Positions 6,252-13,945 of a DNA stretch of 26,076 bases are shown piece after piece. Position 1 is the stretch's first letter; the number at the start of each line of letters is the position of its first letter. A model generated the notes under the pieces. The model saw only the letters and a program-made list of their open reading frames with translations, had not been told where the DNA came from and ran no database searches. Source of the DNA: Bacteroidales bacterium (GTDB taxonomy: Bacteria; Bacteroidota; Bacteroidia; Bacteroidales; Bacteroidaceae); assembly GCA_004552155.1 (NCBI GenBank), contig SFPF01000012.1, positions 1 through 26,076 on the forward strand, read 5' to 3'. The translations under genes and the position numbers were made by a program.

Positions 6252-8108
6252 ATGTCAGCATCGCCACAATTGGAAAATCGAAAGTTCGTTATCGGCGGCA
6301 TTGCCGTCGGTATCATCATCGTGTACCTTGTGCGCCTCTTCACCTTGCAGCTACTCAGCGACGACTATAAGAAGAATGCCGACTCCAACGCTTTCCGCAA
6401 AGAAATACTGTATCCCTCGCGCGGCCTGATTTACGACCGCAACGGCAACCTGCTCGTCTACAACGAGCCTTCTTATAATATTATGGTAGTGATGAACGAC
6501 CAGCGCGGCGTTGATACGCTCGACTTCTGCGAAACGGTCGGCATCACCCGAGAGTTCTATATCCGCCGCATGGCAGAGATAAAAGACCCTGCCAAGAACC
6601 CCGGCTATTCGCGCTACACGCCGCAGCTCTTCATGAGCCAAATCCCTGCGCGGGAGTTCTCCCTTTTTAAGGAAAAACTCTTCCGCTTCAATGGGTTCAG
6701 TGCCGTGAAGCGTTCCACGCGCCACTATGCCAAGGGCAGCGGAGCGCACGTGCTGGGCGACGTGGGCGAAATCAGCGAGAAGGAACTCGAAAACGATAGC
6801 GACCGCTACTATCAGAGCGGCGACTTTATCGGCAAACTCGGTGTGGAACGCTCCTATGAGCGGCAACTGCGCGGCGAGAAGGGCATGCGCATCATGCTCC
6901 GCGATGTACGCGGCCGCACGCAGGGGCATTATCAAAATGGGCGGTACGACAAAGCCCCCGTGCCGGGCAAGAACCTCACGCTCGGCATCGACCACGACCT
7001 GCAACTCCTTGCCGAGCGCCTGCTCGAAGGCAAAATCGGTGCCATCGTAGCTATCGAGCCGAGCACGGGCGAGATCCTCTGCATGGCTTCTTCGCCTACC
7101 TACGACCCGCGCATCATGGTGGGGCGCGAGCGCGGCAAGAACCACCTGATGCTCAGCAAGGACACGCGCCGTCCCCTGCTCAACCGCGCCATAATGGGCC
7201 TTTACCCGCCGGGGTCTACCTTCAAACTCACGCAAGCCCTGCTCGGACTTCAGGAAGGCAGCATTAATCCCGAAATATCTTTTCCATGCAGCCACGGTTT
7301 CAACTATAAGGGCCTCCACGTGGGCTGCCACGGACACGCCTCGCCCATACCGCTCGTGCCGGCTATCGGTACGTCGTGTAACTCCTATTTCTGCTGGAAT
7401 CTTTACCGCATGTTGAGCAACCGAGCCAAGTATGGTTCCGTGCAGGCAGCCATGACGCGCTGGAAAGACCACCTTGTGGCAATGGGCTTCGGCTACAAGC
7501 TCGGCGTGGACCTGCCAGGCGAGCGCAGGGGCATGATTCCCAATGCGGATTATTACGACAAGGCATATAAGAAGTCGTGGAACGGACTTACGGTGATTTC
7601 CATCGCCATAGGTCAGGGCGAGGTCACCGCCACGCCGCTGCAAATCGCCAACCTTGCCGCCACCATAGCCAACCGGGGCTGGTTTATTACGCCCCACGTG
7701 GTGCGCTCCGTGCAGGACGAGCAACTGGACACGCTCTATACGAAGAAGCGCCACACGTTAGTCGACCCGCACTACTACGATTATGCCGTAGCCGGCATGC
7801 GCCGCGCCGTGACTAACGGCACTTGCCATGCGGCGAATATTCCAGGCTATGAAGTGTGCGGCAAAACGGGCACGGCGCAGAACCGCGGCCACGACCATTC
7901 CGCCTTTATGGGCTTTGCGCCGATGAACAATCCCCGCATCGCCGTTGCCGTCTACGTGGAAAACGGCGGTTTCGGCAATGTCTATGGCGTGCCCCTCGGC
8001 GCACTCATCATGGAGCAATACCTCAACGGCCACCTTTCTCCCGAGTCGGAGAAAAAGGCCGAAGCCTTCCGCCTGCGGCACATACAATATCCAGATTATG
8101 CGCGATAG
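6252..8108 (+). CDS. mrdA: Penicillin-binding protein 2 (elongasome transpeptidase)
   Basis: PBP2 is the class B transpeptidase that crosslinks lateral-wall peptidoglycan together with RodA. At 618 residues it is full length. A single N-terminal membrane helix (about residues 13-34) leads to the dimerisation domain (YPSRGLIYDRNGNLLVYN). The transpeptidase active-site motifs are all present: SxxK as STFK with Ser322 and Lys325, SCN at 375-377 and KTGT at 538-541. A PBP2-specific zinc-type Cys/His stretch (CSHGFNYKGLHVGCHGHASP) precedes the SxN motif. Normally rodA follows immediately; here about 950 bp with three small genes intervenes. Confidence 0.97.
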   Translation: MSASPQLENRKFVIGGIAVGIIIVYLVRLFTLQLLSDDYKKNADSNAFRKEILYPSRGLIYDRNGNLLVYNEPSYNIMVVMNDQRGVDTLDFCETVGITREFYIRRMAEIKDPAKNPGYSRYTPQLFMSQIPAREFSLFKEKLFRFNGFSAVKRSTRHYAKGSGAHVLGDVGEISEKELENDSDRYYQSGDFIGKLGVERSYERQLRGEKGMRIMLRDVRGRTQGHYQNGRYDKAPVPGKNLTLGIDHDLQLLAERLLEGKIGAIVAIEPSTGEILCMASSPTYDPRIMVGRERGKNHLMLSKDTRRPLLNRAIMGLYPPGSTFKLTQALLGLQEGSINPEISFPCSHGFNYKGLHVGCHGHASPIPLVPAIGTSCNSYFCWNLYRMLSNRAKYGSVQAAMTRWKDHLVAMGFGYKLGVDLPGERRGMIPNADYYDKAYKKSWNGLTVISIAIGQGEVTATPLQIANLAATIANRGWFITPHVVRSVQDEQLDTLYTKKRHTLVDPHYYDYAVAGMRRAVTNGTCHAANIPGYEVCGKTGTAQNRGHDHSAFMGFAPMNNPRIAVAVYVENGGFGNVYGVPLGALIMEQYLNGHLSPESEKKAEAFRLRHIQYPDYAR

Positions 8109-8152
8109 GCAGGGCGAAAGCCTATTTATAAACGACACATCATACATTGCCT

Positions 8153-8371
8153 ATGGATAAGAATATATTGGAATTTGTCACGTTCGCTATTGGCTGCGTT
8201 GCAGAAAGGCTGCACAAGAGCCCTGCGGAGATATACAAGGTTTTTAAGCAGGCTAACGTCATTGCCGGGTATTTAGTTCCTGCATACGATGTGTTGCATA
8301 CTTTTGGTCGCCAATATCTGGTAGACGATGTTTTGGACTTTATAAAAGAGAAAGGAGTAAATCTATGCTAA
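8153..8371 (+). CDS. DUF3791 protein (first copy in cassette)
   Basis: A 72-residue protein, MDKNILEFVTFAIGCVAERL followed by HKSPAEIYKVFKQANVIAGY and ending near QYLVDDVLDFIKEKG. It matches DUF3791, a small, mostly helical uncharacterised family often found beside DUF3990 genes in Bacteroidetes and Firmicutes (from memory). An upstream in-frame TTG at 8147 is less likely than the ATG at 8153. The stop codon overlaps the start of the DUF3990 gene (ATGCTAA, 8365-8371), indicating translational coupling. The cassette is clearly AT-richer than mrdA and rodA, suggesting acquisition. A partner or antitoxin role is inferred from context only. Confidence 0.8.
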   Translation: MDKNILEFVTFAIGCVAERLHKSPAEIYKVFKQANVIAGYLVPAYDVLHTFGRQYLVDDVLDFIKEKGVNLC

Positions 8372-8835
8372 TCTACCATGCTTCAGACATAATTGTCTAT
8401 AAGCCAGACACTATACATTCCCGTACCAATTTGGATTTTGGTAAGGGATTCTATGCCACAGTCATAAGGGAGCAGGCGGAGCGATATGCCCTGCGGTTTA
8501 TTCTAAGAAATCGAAAAGGTATTCTTAATACCTATGAGTACACACCTGCAAAGGATTTGAACATTAAGTGTTTTGATGCATACGATAGCGACTGGCTTGA
8601 TTTCGTCGCAGCATGCCGCATGGGAGAAGAAGTGTACAAACAGTATGATGTGATCTGTGGCGGTATTGCCAACGACCGAGTTTTCAATACCCTTGACTTG
8701 TATTTTTCTAATCAGATGACCAAAGAAGAAGCTTTGAAGCGTTTGATTTTTGAGAAACCTAACCAACAAATCTGTTTTACAAACCAAAGAGCCATAGAAC
8801 GTTGCATCGAATTCGTGGGCGCTCAACAACTCTAA
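8365..8835 (+). CDS. DUF3990 protein, ADP-ribosyltransferase-like (putative toxin)
   Basis: A 156-residue protein matching DUF3990. The order IYHAS, HSRTNLDFGKGFYATVIREQ, AERYAL, YDVICGGIANDRVFNTLDLY and EALKRLIFEKPNQQICF is characteristic. The H near the start plus the G-x-GFY-x-T...A-x-x-YA block resembles the NAD-binding core of the ADP-ribosyltransferase superfamily (HxT/HYE-like), so a NAD-dependent modifying enzyme is plausible; this is inference by pattern. It has a strong Shine-Dalgarno sequence (aaaggag, about 8351-8357), rare in this window, and overlaps the upstream DUF3791 gene by seven bases. No signal peptide is seen, so it is probably cytoplasmic. Flanking by two DUF3791 genes suggests a toxin with small partner proteins. 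Confidence 0.8.
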   Translation: MLIYHASDIIVYKPDTIHSRTNLDFGKGFYATVIREQAERYALRFILRNRKGILNTYEYTPAKDLNIKCFDAYDSDWLDFVAACRMGEEVYKQYDVICGGIANDRVFNTLDLYFSNQMTKEEALKRLIFEKPNQQICFTNQRAIERCIEFVGAQQL

Positions 8836-8843
8836 TAATAGGT

Positions 8844-9056
8844 ATGGAGGCAAGTCGAATCATCTTGGACATGAAATACGCACGTATCATTGAGATACTT
8901 GCTCAACAATTGCACTTAACGCGCGAAGAGGCAATGGATTTATTCTACAACTCTCCTGTTTTTGAATTGATTGACAAAGGAGTTGCTGACCTTCATTGCC
9001 GCAGCGACCAATATCTGGCAGATGAAATAATCAAGGAAGCTAAAAGTAAAATATAA
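8844..9056 (+). CDS. DUF3791 protein (second copy in cassette)
   Basis: A 70-residue protein from the ATG at 8844. It shares the DUF3791 core with the first copy: LHLTREEAMDLFYNSPVFEL, then DLHCRSDQYLADEI, parallel to LHKSPAEIYKVF and DVLHTFGRQYLVDDV. A second in-frame ATG at 8871 is possible. It begins eight bases after the DUF3990 stop, and rodA starts two bases after its own stop, so it is firmly embedded in the operon. The two copies are clearly divergent, so they are unlikely to be a recent duplication and may have separate binding roles. Confidence 0.75.
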   Translation: MEASRIILDMKYARIIEILAQQLHLTREEAMDLFYNSPVFELIDKGVADLHCRSDQYLADEIIKEAKSKI

Positions 9057-9058
9057 TA

Positions 9059-10488
9059 ATGTCCGAAAACATCAGAAATCCCTTTTGGTCGGCCGACCGC
9101 ATCGTCATCATCATCTACGTGGTGCTGCTCGTCTTCGGCTGGTTTAGCATCTGCGGGGCAAGCCACGAAATCGGCGATACCGATTTCTTCTCGTGGGACA
9201 CGCGCACGGGCAAGCAGCTCGTATGGATCGGCGCGGCGTTCCTGCTGGGCTTTGTCCTGCTCATGCTCGACGACAAATATCTTGATGTCTTGTCGGAACT
9301 CTTCTATTGGGGCATGATGGTCGTGCTGCTCATCACGCCCTTCATTGCCAAAGACATCAAAGGGTCGCGCTCGTGGATTTCATTCGGCGCGTTCAACCTC
9401 CAGCCTGCCGAGTTTGCCAAATGGGCCACGGCCCTCGCGCTTGCAAAACTCATGGGGCGCTACGGCTTCTCGATGGCCAACCGCCGCGACTTCGCCCGCG
9501 CCGTCGGCATGGTGCTCCTGCCCATGGTGCTGATTGTAATGCAGCGCGAAACCGGTTCCGCGCTGGTTTATCTTGCCTTCTTCCTGATGTTCTACCGCGA
9601 GGGAATGCCCGGCAGCATACTCTTTGTAGCCGTGGCGGCTGTTATCTATTTCGTGGTGGGCATACGCTTTGCCGAAACGCCCATGCCCTTTGCGCCGATG
9701 GCTTCGGTGGGCGAATACACCGTGCTGCTGCTCATCGAAATCTTTGTCATCGGCATGTTGCGCGTCTATACGTCAAACAAAGCCCTGACCATGCGCCTGC
9801 TCCTCATCACGCTCGGCTGCGCCGTCGTGCCCCTTGCCTTGTCGGCTTGGATTGTGCCTTTCGACGTGGCTGCTATCTGGCTTGGCTCTCCCTGCGCGAC
9901 CGCGTGTCCAACTATATCTACATCGCCCTCTTCGCCCTCGGTTCGGCGGCCTTTCTCTATGCCTCGGACTATGTGCTCAACCACGTGCTCGAAGACCATC
10001 AACGCACGCGCATACAGGTGCTGCTCGGCATGAACGACGACACCCGCGCCGCCGGCTACAACGTCCACCAAAGCAAAATCGCCATCGGCTCGGGCGGGCT
10101 GGAAGGCAAGGGCTTCATGAACGGCACGCAGACCAAGTTGCGATACGTGCCCGAGCAGGACACCGACTTTATCTTCTGCACCGTGGGCGAGGAAGAGGGA
10201 TTTATCGGCTCTGCCGCCGTGCTCCTGCTGTTCCTCACGCTCGTCTTGCGGCTCATTTATCTTGCCGAGCGGCAGAGCACAGTCTTCGGGCGCGTCTACG
10301 GCTATTGCGTGATGAGCATCCTGCTTTTCCACGTTTTTATCAACGTGGGCATGGTTATGGGCCTCACGCCCGTCATCGGCATTCCGCTGCCGTTTTTCAG
10401 TTACGGCGGCTCGTCGCTGTGGGGCTTCACGCTCCTGCTCTTCACCTTCCTGCGCATAGATGCGGGACGCAAGCGTTCGCTTCTATAA
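9059..10488 (+). pseudogene. rodA: RodA (SEDS peptidoglycan glycosyltransferase), frameshifted
   Basis: RodA polymerises lipid II into glycan strands, working with PBP2. The N-terminal half reads in one frame from 9059 (MSENIRNPFWSADRIVIII, DIKGSRSWISFGAFNLQPAEFAKWA), and the C-terminal half in another to 10488 (YNVHQSKIAIGSGGLEGKGF, YVPEQDTDFIFCTVGEEEGF, IGIPLPFFSYGGSSLWGF). All SEDS signature blocks are present, including VPEQDTDF and FSYGGSS. The frame changes near 9880-9890, between PFDVAAIWL and WLSLRDRVSNY. Total length is about ten residues shorter than relatives, so a small deletion of 3n+1 bases fits better than a single-base error. No slippery heptamer is visible. Since rodA is usually essential in rods, an assembly or sequencing deletion is likely. 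Confidence 0.9.
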
Positions 10489-10512
10489 TATTATCTTGAA
10501 AATACTTTTTTG

Positions 10513-10869
10513 ATGAAAAAGAATATTCTCCTCTTGGTGCTCTGCTTTGCCGCAGTGGTTACCATTATCATTCTTAAAATCGGCGATGCTGGCGGCACGC
10601 ACGCCAGAAAGGCATCGGCAAAGAGCCATGTGACGGTGGCCGTACCCGACACCACGCTGCCCTCTTCCGTAAAGTCCGACTCTGCCACATACGGTGCGCA
10701 TGCCTCACAACTCTTGCCCGACTCGCTTTTGGTTGACAGCACCTTCCCCACCGCCGCCGAGCGCAGCCGCTATGCCGAAGGCTACCGCGAGGGTTATGCC
10801 GAGGGCTTCGAGAACGGCAAGGCTGGCAAGCAGTTCAACATTGCTAAAGAATTACAGACAGACATTTAA
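10513..10869 (+). CDS. Small membrane-anchored protein with EG-rich C-terminal repeat
   Basis: A 118-residue protein I do not recognise. It starts MKKNILLLVLCFAAVVTIIIL, an N-terminal membrane anchor or uncleaved signal. A low-complexity Ser/Ala/Asp-rich linker (about residues 25-85) follows. The end carries YAEGYREGYAEGFENGKAG, a tandem G-x-x-x-type repeat resembling the deca-GX3 motif seen in Yae1-like proteins. It lies 24 bases after rodA and 15 before the MerR gene, so it may be transcribed with either. The exported portion is probably periplasmic. An upstream in-frame TTG at 10510 is not preferred over the ATG at 10513. No function is assigned. Confidence 0.6.
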   Translation: MKKNILLLVLCFAAVVTIIILKIGDAGGTHARKASAKSHVTVAVPDTTLPSSVKSDSATYGAHASQLLPDSLLVDSTFPTAAERSRYAEGYREGYAEGFENGKAGKQFNIAKELQTDI

Positions 10870-10884
10870 TTATAGATACCCGAT

Positions 10885-11229
10885 ATGAGCGAAGAACAGA
10901 AAAAAGACCTAAAACGCTTTTTCTCCATTAAAGAAGTGGCAGAAGAGTTTGGCGTCAACGAAACGCTTCTGCGATTTTGGGAAAAAGAGTTCCCGCAAAT
11001 TTCGCCCAAGAAGGGCGGCCGCGGCATCCGCTTCTACACGCGTGACGACATTGAGCAAATCCGCATTATCTACAACCTGGTGAAGGTACGCGGCCTGAAA
11101 ATTGCCGCTGCCCGCGAATTGCTGCGCAAGAACAAGGAAGGCACCACGCAAGCCGTGGAGGCTGTAGAGCACCTGCGCAATGCTCGCGCTGCACTGGTGG
11201 AACTGCGCAATCAACTTTCTGAAATGTAA
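10885..11229 (+). CDS. MerR-family transcriptional regulator
   Basis: A 114-residue DNA-binding protein. The N-terminal winged helix is clear: FFSIKEVAEEFGVNETLLRF followed by WEKEFPQISPKKGGRGIRFY and TRDDIEQIRIIYNLVKVRGL. The C-terminal helix (about residues 85-114) is rich in Ala, Glu and Arg and probably forms the dimer coiled coil. No metal-binding cysteines or ligand domain are present, so it belongs to the short, ligand-less MerR group common in Bacteroidetes. Its targets are unknown. It ends seven bases before radA, so both are probably on one transcript. Confidence 0.9.
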   Translation: MSEEQKKDLKRFFSIKEVAEEFGVNETLLRFWEKEFPQISPKKGGRGIRFYTRDDIEQIRIIYNLVKVRGLKIAAARELLRKNKEGTTQAVEAVEHLRNARAALVELRNQLSEM

Positions 11230-11236
11230 GAACGCG

Positions 11237-12616
11237 ATGGCAAAGGACAAAACTGCCTTCGTGTGTTCCGAATGCGGCTACGACTCCCCCAAATGGGTGG
11301 GACGTTGCCCCTCGTGCGGCCGCTGGAACACGATGAAGGAATTTACCGTATCGGCAGAGGCCAAACCCTCCGCTTCTTCCCGTGCTGCCGCTGCTTTGGG
11401 CGGTACAGGCAGAGCGCGGGGCGCAGTGCGCTTGGCGGCCATCGATGCCGCCGCCGAACCGCGCATGCCCATGCCCGATGCCGAACTGAACCGAGTGCTC
11501 GGCGGGGGGCTTGTGCCGGGTTCGCTCACGCTCATTGGTGGAGAACCGGGCATCGGAAAGTCTACCCTCCTGCTTCAAACTGCGCTCGAACTCGGCTGCC
11601 GCGTCCTCTATGTGAGTGGCGAGGAGAGCGAAAGGCAAATCAAGCTCCGCGCGGATCGCATCGGCACACCCAAAGGCGACCTGATGCTGCTCTGCGAGAC
11701 AAGGTTGGACGAAATATTTGCGCAAATCCGCGCAGTGCAGCCCGACATGGTTGTAGTCGATTCGGTCCAAACTATTTATTGCGAGGGATTGGAAAACTCG
11801 CCTGGTTCGGTGACGCAAATCCGTGAGTGTGCTGCCGCCTTGCTCAAATACGCCAAGGAGAGCGCCGTGCCTGTGCTGCTCGTGGGGCATATCACCAAAG
11901 ACGGCACGATTGCCGGCCCGAAGATTTTGGAACACATCGTCGACACCGTGCTGCAATTCGAGGGCGACCGGCATTATCTATATAGAATATTGCGCAGCAT
12001 CAAGAACCGCTTTGGTTCTACCGCCGAATTAGGCATCTATGAGATGCGCGGTAGCGGGCTTCGCAGTGTGGACAATCCGAGCGAATTGCTCCTCACTCGT
12101 GAGAATGCAGAACTGAGCGGCACTGCCGTGGCGGCTGCCTTAGAGGGATTTCGTCCTTTCCTCATCGAGACCCAGGCTCTTGTTTCGTCGGCAGCTTATG
12201 GCACGCCGCAACGCACTGTGACGGGGTTCGACCTGCGTCGCCTCAACATGCTGCTTGCCGTGCTTGAAAAGCGTGTGGGTTTTAAGATTATGCAGAAAGA
12301 CGTGTTCCTCAACATCGCCGGTGGTTTGCGCGTCTCCGATCCTGCCATCGACCTTTCCGTCATAGCCGCCGTGCTTTCGAGCAACGTAGACACGGCCATA
12401 GGTTCGGACGTTTGCATGGCTGGCGAGGTGGGGTTGAGCGGCGAAATCCGTCCCGTGACGCGCATCGCCCAGCGCATTGCTGAGGCCGAGAAACTCGGTT
12501 TCAAGCGCATGCTCGTTCCCTCTGGCAGCATTAAGGGACTGGAACAGCAGCCGCGAAACATGGAATTGGTACCAGTGACACGTGTGGAAGAAGCCCTGCG
12601 GCAGTTGTTCGGATAG
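11237..12616 (+). CDS. radA: DNA repair protein RadA
   Basis: RadA (Sms) is a RecA-like ATPase that drives branch migration during recombinational repair. The start at 11237 gives MAKDKTAFVCSECGYDSPKW, the usual N-terminus; an upstream extension to 11180 overlaps the MerR gene and is rejected. The zinc finger cysteines are C10, C13, C24 and C27. Walker A is GEPGIGKST at 102-110, and the RadA-specific KNRFG motif is at 256-260. The C-terminal Lon-protease-like domain (DVFLNIAGGLRVSDPAIDLS, MAGEVGLSGEIRPV) is intact. At 459 residues it is full length. Confidence 0.97.
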   Translation: MAKDKTAFVCSECGYDSPKWVGRCPSCGRWNTMKEFTVSAEAKPSASSRAAAALGGTGRARGAVRLAAIDAAAEPRMPMPDAELNRVLGGGLVPGSLTLIGGEPGIGKSTLLLQTALELGCRVLYVSGEESERQIKLRADRIGTPKGDLMLLCETRLDEIFAQIRAVQPDMVVVDSVQTIYCEGLENSPGSVTQIRECAAALLKYAKESAVPVLLVGHITKDGTIAGPKILEHIVDTVLQFEGDRHYLYRILRSIKNRFGSTAELGIYEMRGSGLRSVDNPSELLLTRENAELSGTAVAAALEGFRPFLIETQALVSSAAYGTPQRTVTGFDLRRLNMLLAVLEKRVGFKIMQKDVFLNIAGGLRVSDPAIDLSVIAAVLSSNVDTAIGSDVCMAGEVGLSGEIRPVTRIAQRIAEAEKLGFKRMLVPSGSIKGLEQQPRNMELVPVTRVEEALRQLFG

Positions 12617-12647
12617 TTTGTTGATAATTTGTTTTATTTTGAAGAAA

Positions 12648-13001
12648 ATGTACTACGTAAAGAAAAGAATAGAAGTGGCATTTGCCCACAGCCTTTGCCT
12701 GACCTACGAGAGCAAATGCCAGCGATTCCATGGCCACAACGGCATCGTCACCGTTTACTGCTGCTCCGAAGAGTTGGACGAGAACGGCATGGTGGCAGAC
12801 TTCTCGCACATATCAAGCAGCGTGAAAGATAAACTCGACCACCGCTGTCTTAACGAACTCTTCGACTTCAATCCCACAGCCGAAAATATCGCGCATTGGA
12901 TTTGCGAGCACACACCGAAATGCTACAAAGTGTCGGTGCAGGAGAGCGAGGGCAACACGGCCGTCTATGTGAAACCAGGCTTTGAAAACGCCGCTTTATA
13001 G
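12648..13001 (+). CDS. queD: 6-carboxytetrahydropterin synthase QueD
   Basis: QueD converts dihydroneopterin triphosphate to 6-carboxytetrahydropterin, the second step toward queuosine/preQ0. The 117-residue protein starts MYYVKKRIEVAFAHSL. Zinc ligands are H14, H28 and H30 (the HGH motif), and C24 in SKCQRFHGHNG is the probable catalytic cysteine. VADFSHISSSVKDKLDHRCL and NPTAENIA, with VQESEGNTAVY at the end, are classic family blocks. It lies 31 bases after radA and upstream of queE, which takes the product onward, although a large inverted repeat separates the two. Confidence 0.95.
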   Translation: MYYVKKRIEVAFAHSLCLTYESKCQRFHGHNGIVTVYCCSEELDENGMVADFSHISSSVKDKLDHRCLNELFDFNPTAENIAHWICEHTPKCYKVSVQESEGNTAVYVKPGFENAAL

Positions 13002-13082
13002 AGCGAAAGCGTTGGATAACGACCACGAACAATCTTTTTTAGCCACGGGTTATTTTTTTATTGCCCACGAAAAACATTTTTT

Positions 13083-13260
13083 TTGCCCACGAATCTCACG
13101 AATCTACACGAATTCATTGCTCTCTGTAATAATGGCGACCTGTACGGTCGCACGAATCGCACTAATTCAATTATTGCATTCGTGAAAGTTCGTGCGACCG
13201 AACAGGTCGCCATTTAATTCATTGAAAAGATTCGTGTAAATTCGTGAGATTCGTGGGCAA
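13083..13260. repeat. Large two-tier inverted repeat (about 178 bp) between queD and queE
   Basis: The 324-bp gap between queD and queE is occupied by this palindrome. The outer arms (13083-13113 and about 13230-13260) carry TTGCCCACGAATCTCACGAA and its complement. The inner arms (13131-13156 and 13189-13214) are complementary at 25 of 26 bases and begin AATGGCGACCTGT. Degenerate copies of the outer arm (gcccacgaaaaac) precede it at 13063-13079. It resembles the interspersed 'ACGAATCTCACGAAT' repeats I recall from Bacteroidetes genomes. It could form a long hairpin in the queD transcript; no ORF of note lies inside. Confidence 0.8.
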
Positions 13261-13325
13261 TAAAAACTTGGTGAACTACAAAAAAATAATTCGTTGAAAA
13301 AAAGCAGTTCATTCAACCAACAAAA

Positions 13326-13931
13326 ATGCGTATTAACGAAATATTTTATTCCCTCCAAGGCGAGGGCTTTTTCACGGGCACGCCCGCAGTGTTCGTGCGC
13401 TTCTCGGGTTGCAACTTGCGCTGCCCCTTCTGCGACACCAATCACAAGGCTTTCGTACGGATGAGTGAAGAAGAGATAGTGGAGGCCGTGTGCCGTTTCC
13501 CCGCCAGGCACGTGGTGCTCACGGGCGGCGAACCGTCTTTGCAAGTCACGCCGCGCCTTGTGGATTTGCTGCACATGGCAAACCGCTTCGTGGCGATGGA
13601 AACCAATGGAACTTGCCCAGTGGACAGCCTATCGCTTGACTGGGTTACCCTTTCGCCGAAGCATTATTTCCTCGGAAAGATTGCCGCCCCTGCCGTGCTC
13701 CGTCCCAATGAATTGAAACTTGTCTTTTCGCCCGAGGCTTTCGCCGCCGCGCATACCGACCCCGAGGTAATTGCAGCGACATTCCAAACCACCCATCTCT
13801 TTTTGCAACCCTGCGACACGGGCGATGAAACGAAAAACCGCCTGCTTCTCCAGCAGGCGGTAGAATATTGCAAAAGCCATCCGCACTGGCGGCTATCGTT
13901 GCAAACGCATAAGTATATCGGGATAGAGTAG
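13326..13931 (+). CDS. queE: 7-carboxy-7-deazaguanine synthase QueE
   Basis: QueE is a radical SAM enzyme that contracts 6-carboxytetrahydropterin to 7-carboxy-7-deazaguanine on the queuosine pathway. The 201-residue protein starts MRINEIFYSLQGEGFFTGTP, the standard family N-terminus. The [4Fe-4S] cluster motif is CX3CX2C at C29, C33 and C36 (GCNLRCPFCDT), and the SAM-binding GGEP motif follows in VVLTGGEPSLQ. The C-terminal THLFLQPCD and LSLQTHKYIGIE are also typical. It is paired with queD upstream; the GH25 gene converges from downstream with only 14 bases between stops. Confidence 0.95.
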   Translation: MRINEIFYSLQGEGFFTGTPAVFVRFSGCNLRCPFCDTNHKAFVRMSEEEIVEAVCRFPARHVVLTGGEPSLQVTPRLVDLLHMANRFVAMETNGTCPVDSLSLDWVTLSPKHYFLGKIAAPAVLRPNELKLVFSPEAFAAAHTDPEVIAATFQTTHLFLQPCDTGDETKNRLLLQQAVEYCKSHPHWRLSLQTHKYIGIE

Positions 13932-13945
13932 GGCTGCCGCTGGGC

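Noticed and set aside
6351..7754. 467-residue open frame on the minus strand opposite mrdA
   Set aside because: It is a shadow of PBP2, whose plus-strand frame has all active-site motifs.
12982..13185. 67-residue ORF in the queD-queE gap
   Set aside because: It runs through the inverted repeat, and its translation (CPRISRIYTN) is simply the repeat read as codons.
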